DNA of 23,230 nt from RGIG2707 sp045600065 (GTDB lineage: Bacteria > Bacillota > Clostridia > Peptostreptococcales > Anaerovoracaceae): contig JAZRXE010000088.1 in NCBI GenBank assembly GCA_045600065.1, forward strand, positions 1 through 23,230, in the 5' to 3' direction. Positions 1 to 6,069 of this stretch are shown piece by piece. Both the position numbers and the translations under genes were made by a program. The notes below the pieces were generated by a model that was given only the letters and a program-made list of their open reading frames with translations, did no database searches and was not told the DNA's origin. How positions within the stretch are numbered: position 1 is the first letter of the stretch; each line of letters opens with the position of its first letter.

Positions 1-54
1 GGAATCTTGGAAATACTCCACAACAACTTGACACCGCCAATGTGAACACAAGTT

Positions 55-83
55 TTGCAATTGTGCCGTATTAATGGTAAAAT
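55..83 (+). promoter_or_regulatory. Promoter of the stalk-domain protein gene
   Basis: TTGCAA at 55-60, a 17-base spacer and TAAAAT at 78-83 fit a housekeeping sigma factor promoter. A TG one base before the -10 box (75-76) makes it an extended -10. The predicted start near base 90 gives a leader of about 55 bases before the ATG at 146. The first 54 bases of the window hold no gene I can support. Confidence 0.6.
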
Positions 84-145
84 TACAGTATCTGCACGCA
101 CGCGAATCAATTATTGTTAATCTAATAACGAAAGGAAGAGATATC

Positions 146-1951
146 ATGAAAAAGAATATCAGATATCTGGTTTGCCTTATGCTGGTGCTTGCTTTGGCCA
201 CAGCAGCAAGTGTATGTGCCTTTGCAGGCGGCTTCAGGCCCCTGTATGAAAGCGTCGGATTCGAAAATGAAGAAGACTTCATGGAAGCATATGGCTGGAT
301 AGGTGCTTACAAGGACCTGGATTACGGATGGTACGAAGCAAGATATCAGGAAAAAATGGTTCGGCTCCAGAATGATCCCACCGAGGCTCTGGAGTATTGG
401 AACTACCAGACCATAGAAGATCTCGATGCGGAAATCGCTCAGGGCTGGTGGGATAGCAGGGAGGAATTCTACACTCAGGTGTGCCTTTACATGGTTATGG
501 ACGAGGTCTATGACTACAAGCCTGCTCTCAGCGTACAGTTCGACGGAGAAAAGGTCGTATTCCCCGATGCTCAGCCCCATATCAGCAACGCCAGGACCAT
601 GGTACCCTTCAGGGCCATGGCTGAAACCATGGGCTTTACCGTGGATTGGGCAGACGGCCTTATCAAGGCAAGCAGGGATGGAAAGAGCATAGAATTTTTC
701 ATCGGCAAGACCGAATACCTGATCACCGATGCAAGCGGTGAAAGCACAGGTTCAATGGATACTGCTCCCTATATCCGTGAAAACCGCACCTATGTGCCCG
801 TGCGCTTTTTTGCCGAAGCATTCGATCTTACAGTGCTCTGGGATGAAGAAGTAAATCAGGCAGTCATCTACGACCCCAAGGCTCTTGCAGCCGAGATAGA
901 CAAGGATTTCACCATTGTCAACCAGTGGCTCGCTGCTCAGAAGCCGGTAGACATCACCGTAAATCAGAAGATCGAAGAGGCTGTCGAGGCTAAGATCACG
1001 ATTTTCGATTCCATGAATGGCAATTCCGTGTATAATCTGAAATCCGACTGCACTCTGCTTGGAAACATCGAAGGCTTTGAGCTTCACGAGGCTGTGGATA
1101 TCAAGGATCTTTACGACCTTTTGATCGAAAGCATCAAGAACTCTCCCTTCAGCAGCCAGGAAGACCTGGACGAGGTGCAGGCTCTGGTTCCGTCAGATCT
1201 GAATCTGAAGAACCTGACAATGGATATCCTTTATGACGGCGAAAGCGATACAGTCTATTTCAGAAGTCCCGTGTTCTCCGCTCTGCTCAAGGCTCTGGAC
1301 GATGACGAGATCCCCGAAGAGCTTAAGAAGATGTCCGCGGATACCTGGCTCAAGTTTTCCGGACTGTCGGCATTTGCAGATGATTATTTAGGCCTCGACG
1401 GGGAACAGCTTCTTCCCACCGTCGGAAATATGATTCTTATTTTTGAGGAGAACTCCGGATCTTATTTCGGAGTAAACGATATCGTGGACTCCATCAGGGA
1501 GGATGCCGCTGTAATCAGGGCTTTGGCAGGCGATGATCAGTTCAGCTCGGCAAAAGGCGGCTACAAGACCCGTATCGATATGCAAAAGATCGCCAAGGCA
1601 ACAGGCACTGAAGGCGAGCTCCCGGATCAGATCGTATTTGATATCGATCTGCTGCTGAATACTCAGTCCGGTGCAGTTGTTATTGATTTCTGCTTTGAGG
1701 AACCGGGTGTGGGTATCATTAAGCTCAATGCAGATGCTGACAGCAGCAAGAGTGTGTATTCCATGGAGATGCACATTAAGAACCTGTGCAAGATCGTTGT
1801 TGAGGGTGAACTTACCGTAAAGGAAAGCAGCGAAAAGCCTGATACTCTGCCTTCCGGAAAGGATAAGCAGATCGATGTAAACAAGCTTTACGACGAATAC
1901 AATTCCTTTACCTATAATCAGGATTACAACGAGCTGTTTTATCAGGATTAA
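146..1951 (+). CDS. Secreted protein with copper amine oxidase N-terminal-like (stalk) domain
   Basis: This encodes 601 residues starting at the ATG at 146, chosen because AAAGGAAGAG lies just upstream and because it opens a clean signal peptide (MKKN, hydrophobic core, AFAG near residue 27). An upstream in-frame ATG at 74 falls inside the promoter and is rejected. Residues about 135-245 have the two-lobed pattern of the copper amine oxidase N-domain family (PF07833): paired 'R-T-x-V-P-x-R' blocks (ARTMVPFRAMAE, NRTYVPVRFFAE), each followed by a 'W' plus beta-strand motif. In Clostridia this domain usually serves as an extracellular stalk or wall-associated module, not a copper enzyme. The remaining roughly 350 residues are acidic and I recognise no domain in them. 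There is no sortase motif or C-terminal membrane helix, so the product is probably secreted or loosely wall-bound. The gene appears monocistronic, and its function is unknown. Confidence 0.75.
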   Translation: MKKNIRYLVCLMLVLALATAASVCAFAGGFRPLYESVGFENEEDFMEAYGWIGAYKDLDYGWYEARYQEKMVRLQNDPTEALEYWNYQTIEDLDAEIAQGWWDSREEFYTQVCLYMVMDEVYDYKPALSVQFDGEKVVFPDAQPHISNARTMVPFRAMAETMGFTVDWADGLIKASRDGKSIEFFIGKTEYLITDASGESTGSMDTAPYIRENRTYVPVRFFAEAFDLTVLWDEEVNQAVIYDPKALAAEIDKDFTIVNQWLAAQKPVDITVNQKIEEAVEAKITIFDSMNGNSVYNLKSDCTLLGNIEGFELHEAVDIKDLYDLLIESIKNSPFSSQEDLDEVQALVPSDLNLKNLTMDILYDGESDTVYFRSPVFSALLKALDDDEIPEELKKMSADTWLKFSGLSAFADDYLGLDGEQLLPTVGNMILIFEENSGSYFGVNDIVDSIREDAAVIRALAGDDQFSSAKGGYKTRIDMQKIAKATGTEGELPDQIVFDIDLLLNTQSGAVVIDFCFEEPGVGIIKLNADADSSKSVYSMEMHIKNLCKIVVEGELTVKESSEKPDTLPSGKDKQIDVNKLYDEYNSFTYNQDYNELFYQD

Positions 1952-2051
1952 CTCTGCCGGAGAGGGAGCCGGCCTCTGACTTCGGCCGCGGGGCAAAAAT
2001 GTTCGTGTTCTGAGCTTTTGGGCTTGCATTATTTATAGCAGCTGATAAAAT

Positions 2052-2092
2052 AATAATGATAATAATTATTGTTTAGAGCGCTGCTCTAATAT
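2052..2092 (+). promoter_or_regulatory. Fur/PerR-like operator and promoter region of the rubrerythrin gene
   Basis: Bases 2052-2070 match the 19-base Fur box consensus GATAATGATAATCATTATC at 16 positions and contain the perfect palindrome AATAATTATT (2061-2070). The 15 bases 2057-2071 also resemble a PerR box. A second dyad, TTAGAGC-GCT-GCTCTAA, lies at 2073-2089. A -10-like TAATAT at 2087-2092 places the -35 region inside the first palindrome, so a bound repressor would block RNA polymerase. I cannot tell PerR from Fur by sequence alone. Peroxide-responsive control is the more likely because rubrerythrins of Clostridia are known PerR targets. Confidence 0.6.
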
Positions 2093-2115
2093 TGATAAAG
2101 TTCGGAGGAAAAAAC

Positions 2116-2700
2116 ATGAAGAAATTTGTATGTCCCGTATGTGGCTATGTCTATGAAGGCGAAGCTCTTCCCGAAGGATTTGCCTGCCCCCAGTGCAAGG
2201 TCCCCGGTGAAAAGTTCAAGGTGCTGGAGGCTGAACAGGCTCTGGCAGCAGAGCATGTTTTCGGCACTGGCATGAACCTGGATGCAGTTGACAACTCAGC
2301 AGACAAGCAGTTCATCATCGATCAGATGAAGGCCAACTTCAACGGAGAATGCTCCGAGGTGGGTATGTATCTGTGCATGGCAAGAGTTGCCCACAGAGAA
2401 GGCTATCCCGAAATCGGTCTCTATTGGGAAAAGGCAGCTTATGAAGAAGCAGAGCACGCCGCAAAGTTTGCAGAGCTGCTTGGCTCCGAGCTGGAACCCA
2501 ACATGACTGCTTCCACTGCCAAGAACCTGGCATGGAGAGTTGACTGCGAGTACGGTGCAACTGCCGGAAAGTTCGAGCTGGCTAAGCTGGCCAAGAAGTA
2601 CGGTCTGGATGCGATCCACGACACTGTTCACGAAATGGCCCGCGATGAGGCAAGACACGGCAAGGCGCTTGAAGGTCTGCTGAAGAGATACTTCAAATAG
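2116..2700 (+). CDS. Reverse rubrerythrin (rubredoxin domain first)
   Basis: This encodes 194 residues from the ATG at 2116, which has a strong CGGAGG ribosome site 7-12 bases upstream. The order of domains is reversed relative to classical rubrerythrin. A rubredoxin-like iron site comes first (C6-x2-C9 and C24-x2-C27), followed by a ferritin-like four-helix diiron domain with the ligand blocks GECSE, EEAEH and DEARH. Reverse rubrerythrins of clostridia reduce hydrogen peroxide and oxygen to water in the cytoplasm, with electrons passed from NADH through rubredoxin-type carriers, and so protect strict anaerobes from air. The gene stands alone between a Fur/PerR-like operator and a strong terminator. 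The identification is firm; the control by PerR is inferred from the operator-like site. Confidence 0.93.
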   Translation: MKKFVCPVCGYVYEGEALPEGFACPQCKVPGEKFKVLEAEQALAAEHVFGTGMNLDAVDNSADKQFIIDQMKANFNGECSEVGMYLCMARVAHREGYPEIGLYWEKAAYEEAEHAAKFAELLGSELEPNMTASTAKNLAWRVDCEYGATAGKFELAKLAKKYGLDAIHDTVHEMARDEARHGKALEGLLKRYFK

Positions 2701-2740
2701 CGGCTATCATATTTGATACTGCATGTAATTGAGACTGCAG

Positions 2741-2768
2741 GGAGGGGCGTGTATGCGCCCCTCCTTTT
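2741..2768 (+). terminator. Rho-independent terminator of the rubrerythrin gene
   Basis: GGAGGGGCG (2741-2749) pairs perfectly with CGCCCCTCC (2756-2764) over a six-base loop, followed by TTTT. Confidence 0.88.
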
Positions 2769-2804
2769 GTATGCGTGAATCTCCGGCGCTCAGCTGCGTG
2801 TCCG

Positions 2805-2841
2805 TGAGTCCCGGGAGATGTTTTCCAGACACCGGGACTCA
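2805..2841. repeat. Inverted repeat in the rubrerythrin-dppA intergenic region
   Basis: TGAGTCCCGG (2805-2814) and CCGGGACTCA (2832-2841) form a perfect 10-base inverted repeat around 17 bases. No T-tract follows, so it is not a standard terminator. It lies upstream of the dppA promoter and could be an operator or an isolated repeat. Apart from this, the terminator and the promoter, the 387 bases between the two genes hold nothing I recognise. Confidence 0.5.
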
Positions 2842-2893
2842 TGTGCGGCTTCAAGCGGTTTAATGGCGCTAAACATTTTGTAAATAAATACCT

Positions 2894-2921
2894 TTTACCG
2901 TATCGTCATGGATGATATAAT
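2894..2921 (+). promoter_or_regulatory. Promoter of the peptidase operon, with a long leader
   Basis: TATAAT at 2916-2921 is preceded by TG plus one base (2913-2915), an extended -10 element. TTTACC at 2894-2899 is a weak -35 at a spacing of 16. Transcription would start near 2928, leaving a leader of about 160 bases before the ATG at 3088. The leader has no T-box motif or riboswitch that I recognise. Confidence 0.55.
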
Positions 2922-3087
2922 CAAGACAAACGGCGGGACAAGCCGACCCGGGCAGTGGATGCCGTGTTCAAAGCATGCAGCAGGTGTGCTTCCATCCTGC
3001 CATAAGCTTTGTTCACAGAGAATGTCCGGCTTCGCTCATATGGAACACACTATTGGAAGTATCTGTTTTACGGAAAGGACTGAGACC

Positions 3088-3912
3088 ATGAAAAAAGCGT
3101 ATATTTCAGCTGATATCGAGGGCATGGAGGGCAACGTGTCCAGCCTGCAGTCAAGCTCTTCGGGACGCGATTACGGAATCGCAAGAAAAAGGTTGGCAGC
3201 CGATGTCAATGCAGCTGTAAGAGCCTGCTTTGACAGCGGATACGATGAGGTTCTGGTGTGCGACGGTCACGGAGACATGGAGAATCTTCTGATAGAGGAC
3301 ATGGATCCCCGCTGCAAGCTGCTCTCCGGCGCCATGCGCAGCAGTCTTCAGATGGAGGCAATAGACAGTTCCTTCGACGCCTATATCTCTTTCGGACATG
3401 CGGGAGCCGGACTGACCATAGGCGGGGTCATAGACCACTGCTTCAATGGCGGAAAGATCTACAATCTGCGCTTCAACGGGGTCACAATGAATACCGAAAC
3501 AGTTGTAAATTCCCTGGTCGCCGGTTATTACGGAGTCCCGTTGGTGGCCTGCATTGGCGATAAGGCGTTGGCGGAGGAATGCAGGGCTTTCGTTCCCAAT
3601 GTGGAGGCCATAGTGGTAAAAGAGGGTGTCAGCCGCTTCTCTGCCATATCCATTCACCCGGAGGCGGCAAGAAAGATGATCTACGAGGGCGTAAAGGCTG
3701 CACTTGCAAGAAAGGACGAGATCAAGCCTCTCGAATGTCCCGAAGACCTTACCATGGAAATAGATTTCAAGGACTCCAATATGGCAGATACCGCTTCGCT
3801 GGTGCCCGGCGTAAGAAGGCTTTCCAACCGTACAGTATCCTTTACCGCAGATCCGGTAACTGTATTCAAGGTCCACGAGCTGCTGTTCTACAGGGTGGTG
3901 GACAAGCTTTAA
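3088..3912 (+). CDS. dppA: M55 family D-aminopeptidase (DppA type)
   Basis: This encodes 274 residues, the usual length for Bacillus subtilis DppA. The ATG at 3088 is preceded by GGAAAGGA; an in-frame ATG at 2908 lies within the promoter and is rejected. The zinc ligands of the family are visible: D9 and E11 in ISADIEGMEG, H61 in CDGHGDM, H104 in SFGHAGAG, and a glutamate at about 137 in MNTETVV. DppA enzymes form decamers in the cytoplasm and release N-terminal D-alanine from D-amino acid peptides, such as those from peptidoglycan turnover. No peptide ABC transporter genes follow, unlike the B. subtilis dpp operon. Instead an M24 peptidase gene begins 67 bases downstream, so the pair probably works in peptide degradation. 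The family call is firm; the exact substrate is inferred. Confidence 0.9.
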   Translation: MKKAYISADIEGMEGNVSSLQSSSSGRDYGIARKRLAADVNAAVRACFDSGYDEVLVCDGHGDMENLLIEDMDPRCKLLSGAMRSSLQMEAIDSSFDAYISFGHAGAGLTIGGVIDHCFNGGKIYNLRFNGVTMNTETVVNSLVAGYYGVPLVACIGDKALAEECRAFVPNVEAIVVKEGVSRFSAISIHPEAARKMIYEGVKAALARKDEIKPLECPEDLTMEIDFKDSNMADTASLVPGVRRLSNRTVSFTADPVTVFKVHELLFYRVVDKL

Positions 3913-3979
3913 TCAAGATATCCGTATCGGCGGCAATTTGCCGTCACTCATAGCTATATTATTATTCCGGAGGTATATT

Positions 3980-5308
3980 ATGATTTCCCGCGGAGATTTT
4001 CTTATCAAGGAAAGCGCCCATGCCATGGAGCTTAAAACAAAGATCCTTCCTATCAGAGAAAGGGCAAGGGTAATGGACGACTGGCTCAAGGAGAGGCTGG
4101 ATACAGTGCTTCCAAGGGTAATGGAGCGCTGCGGCGTAGACGCCTGGGTCGTTGCATGCAATGAATACAACGAAGACCCCGTGCTTGATTCCTTAACCCC
4201 CTACGCCTTCATGTCTGCCAGAAGGTTCACTATCCTGCTGTTCATCTTAAAGGACGGAAAGATAAAGCGCTACAATATCACCAGACCCAATGTAGGTCTG
4301 GACGGCTTCTACGAGGCTTGCTGGATCAATCAGAAGGGCTCCACCTGGTGCGAGGATCCCTCCAAGGCGGAAACGCAGTATGAATGCCTGGTGCGTATGC
4401 TTAAGGAAAACGATGTCAGCAAGATCGGGCTGAATTATTCCGATCAGGTTCCCTTCTCCGACGGCATCACCCACAGCATTTACACCGATTTGATGGCCAA
4501 TATGGACGAGGATCTCAGATCCAAGGTCGTCTCCGCGGAGAATGTCTGCACAGGCTGGCTGGAAACCAGGACAGAAAGAGAGATGGAGGCGTATACAGGC
4601 ATTGTTCAGATCATCCATGCCATAATCGACGAGGCCTTTTCTTCCAGAGTCATAATTCCCGGCGTCACCACCAATACTGATGTAAAGTACTTTATGATGC
4701 AGACCGTAATCGATCTTGGTCTTGAATACTGGTTCGATTATGAGGTTTCCGTTATCAGAAGCGGAATCGGCCGTATAGACGGGGAGACCGTAATTCGCCA
4801 GGGAGATATGCTCCACTGCGATGTGGGCATTCGCTATCTCGGGCTTTGCACCGACACCCAGGAATTCGCCTATGTTCTGAAGCACGGCGAGGACGATGCT
4901 CCCGATTATCTGAAGAAGCTGCTTGCAGACACTGACAGATTCCGCATGATCACCGTATCCAACTTTAAGGAAGGCCGCAGCGGGAATCAGGTTCTGGCAA
5001 TGTCCCTGGAGCAGGCAAGGGCAGAGGGCCTGGAGCCTTGTCTTTACTGCCATGCAGTGGGCTATCACGGACACGCGGCAGGTGCTGTTATCGGTCTTAC
5101 CGACCAGCAGGGCGGAGTGCTCACAAGGCGCGGGGATTATCCCATCTACAACGATACAGTTCATTCCATAGAGCTGAACTGCGGCTTTACCGTTGAGGAG
5201 TGGGGCGGAGTCCACTTTACCGTCGGTCTGGAAACCGATGCGGTATTCACAAATGACCAGATATACTTCCTTGCCGGAAGACAGGAAAGCTTCCACCTGA
5301 TCAAATAG
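3980..5308 (+). CDS. M24 family metallopeptidase (Xaa-Pro peptidase-like)
   Basis: This encodes 442 residues from the ATG at 3980, chosen for the CCGGAGG ribosome site 6-12 bases upstream. The N-terminal half (to about residue 190) is a creatinase-N-like domain. The C-terminal half is the pita-bread catalytic domain with all five metal ligands of the family: D281 (HCDVG), D292 (CTDTQ), H363 (GYHGH), E398 (IELNCG) and E418 (GLETD). Members are aminopeptidase P, prolidase and creatinase-type hydrolases. The metal site says it is a working dinuclear metal hydrolase, but does not fix the substrate. It lies 67 bases behind dppA with no terminator between them, only a small hairpin (CGGCAA/TTGCCG, 3933-3945), so co-transcription is likely. 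It converges on the DtxR-like gene across a cluster of palindromic repeats. Confidence 0.87.
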   Translation: MISRGDFLIKESAHAMELKTKILPIRERARVMDDWLKERLDTVLPRVMERCGVDAWVVACNEYNEDPVLDSLTPYAFMSARRFTILLFILKDGKIKRYNITRPNVGLDGFYEACWINQKGSTWCEDPSKAETQYECLVRMLKENDVSKIGLNYSDQVPFSDGITHSIYTDLMANMDEDLRSKVVSAENVCTGWLETRTEREMEAYTGIVQIIHAIIDEAFSSRVIIPGVTTNTDVKYFMMQTVIDLGLEYWFDYEVSVIRSGIGRIDGETVIRQGDMLHCDVGIRYLGLCTDTQEFAYVLKHGEDDAPDYLKKLLADTDRFRMITVSNFKEGRSGNQVLAMSLEQARAEGLEPCLYCHAVGYHGHAAGAVIGLTDQQGGVLTRRGDYPIYNDTVHSIELNCGFTVEEWGGVHFTVGLETDAVFTNDQIYFLAGRQESFHLIK

Positions 5309-5322
5309 CAGCAAGATACAAG

Positions 5323-5400
5323 ACAGGGGACGGTTCTCTGTCTCAACAACACAACAGAAGGGGACGGTTCCTCTGTGCAAGACAGAGAACCGTCCCCTGT
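5323..5400. repeat. GGGGACGGTTC palindromic repeat cluster 1 (REP-like)
   Basis: A perfect 20-base inverted repeat is formed by 5323-5342 (starts ACAGGGGACGGTTC) and 5381-5400. It encloses a third unit of the same family, in forward orientation, at 5354-5376. The cluster sits between two convergent genes and probably ends transcription from both, though it lacks a clear T-tract. The same core recurs at 17694-17840. From memory, this GGGGACGGTTC family is common in clostridial genomes and is spread by REP-associated tyrosine transposases; none is encoded in this window. Confidence 0.85.
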
Positions 5401-5409
5401 ATTACTGTA

Positions 5410-5823
5410 TTACTCCTTGTGCCTGTGAACATGCTTGTGGTTCAGGTGCAGGTCCTCCAGATGATCTCCGGCAAAGCTCAGCAGGGCATTGAAGCTCTCT
5501 TCGCTCAGATCGTGCTCTATTTTGCAGGCATCCTCGCAGGCGGTTTCTTCGGAAACGCCTATGGTCATAAGCAGATTGGTCAGCGCCATGTGCCGCTGAT
5601 AAGTCCTGAGAGCTATTTCCTCTCCGGCCTCGGTCAGACTTATTATTCCGTCGGTCTGCATCACGATGTATCCGCGCTCCTTCAGCCTTTTTACCGCATA
5701 GGAAACGCTGGGCTTGGTGACGCCCATTCCCTCGGCAATGTCCACAGATCTTATATAGCCCTTCTCCTGCCGGAGCATGAGCATCATTTCCAGATAATCT
5801 TCTGCTGAATTTCTTACTTCCAT
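5410..5823 (-). CDS. DtxR/MntR-family metal-dependent transcriptional regulator (short form)
   Basis: This encodes 137 residues: a winged helix DNA-binding domain (about 1-70, with the recognition region VTKPSVSYAVKRLKERGY) and the helical metal-binding and dimerisation domain (about 71-125). Metal-site residues by alignment with MntR and DtxR are D9, E12, H78, C100, E103 and H104. The D9/E12 pair is like manganese-sensing MntR, whereas C100 in ACKIEH is like iron-sensing DtxR. The C-terminal SH3-like domain of DtxR is absent. The protein ends in a histidine-rich tail with five histidines in the last 12 residues (HLNHKHVHRHKE), which could bind metal. It is divergent from the copper ATPase gene with 246 bases between. 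The start is the ATG at 5823; no ribosome site precedes it, and the -10 box is only 8 bases away. The metal sensed cannot be fixed from sequence. Confidence 0.85.
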   Translation of the reverse strand: MEVRNSAEDYLEMMLMLRQEKGYIRSVDIAEGMGVTKPSVSYAVKRLKERGYIVMQTDGIISLTEAGEEIALRTYQRHMALTNLLMTIGVSEETACEDACKIEHDLSEESFNALLSFAGDHLEDLHLNHKHVHRHKE

Positions 5824-5860
5824 ATTGCAATATATTACTCCGGCTTACACTTTTTTTCAA
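5822..5860 (-). promoter_or_regulatory. Promoter of the DtxR-like gene, nearly leaderless, with a palindrome over the start
   Basis: On the minus strand, TTGAAA (5860-5855), a 17-base spacer and TAATAT (5837-5832) form a near-consensus promoter. Only 8 bases separate the -10 box from the ATG at 5823, so the transcript should begin 0-2 bases before the start codon. The perfect 12-base palindrome ATATTGCAATAT (5822-5833) covers the end of the -10 box and the start codon and may be an autoregulatory operator. Confidence 0.6.
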
Positions 5861-6002
5861 GAAAAACTCTGACGCGGCTGACTGATCGGGGCGCGAGTAC
5901 GGATTCTCAGATATGCCTGTCATTCGTTTTGTTTTATGTATAGTCAGTCATTGGGAGTTTTCCTGATAAGAGCTTTTTATTCAGCTCATTTATGCCTTGA
6001 TT

Positions 6003-6031
6003 CATATTTCCGGCGGAAAATATGGTATACT
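6003..6031 (+). promoter_or_regulatory. copA promoter with overlapping inverted repeat
   Basis: TGGTATACT at 6023-6031 is an extended -10 element. Immediately upstream lies an inverted repeat: CATATTTCC (6003-6011) and GGAAAATATG (6015-6024), with a perfect TTTCC-GGC-GGAAA core. It fills the spacer and -35 region, where no good -35 hexamer is present, as expected for an activated or repressor-controlled promoter. The rest of the 246 bases between the two divergent genes shows nothing else I recognise. Confidence 0.5.
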
Positions 6032-6069
6032 TATAAATGTATGTTCATCACAAAAATCAAGGAGAAATA

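Noticed and set aside
74..145. Extended N-terminus for the stalk-domain protein starting at 74
   Set aside because: That ATG lies within the promoter; the start at 146 has a ribosome site and a signal peptide.
2928..3087. T-box or known riboswitch in the dppA leader
   Set aside because: The conserved T-box sequence and any terminator/antiterminator pair are missing; I match it to no riboswitch class.
4247..5380. A 377-codon minus-strand frame opposite the M24 peptidase gene
   Set aside because: The plus-strand gene has all catalytic ligands, and the antisense translation resembles no family.
5323..5400. A complete insertion sequence at the repeat clusters
   Set aside because: There is no transposase gene or remnant within or beside either cluster, only short palindromic units.
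5402..5923. A longer minus-strand frame covering the DtxR-like gene in another phase
   Set aside because: Its translation is rich in R, S and G without order, while the other phase gives a clear winged-helix regulator.
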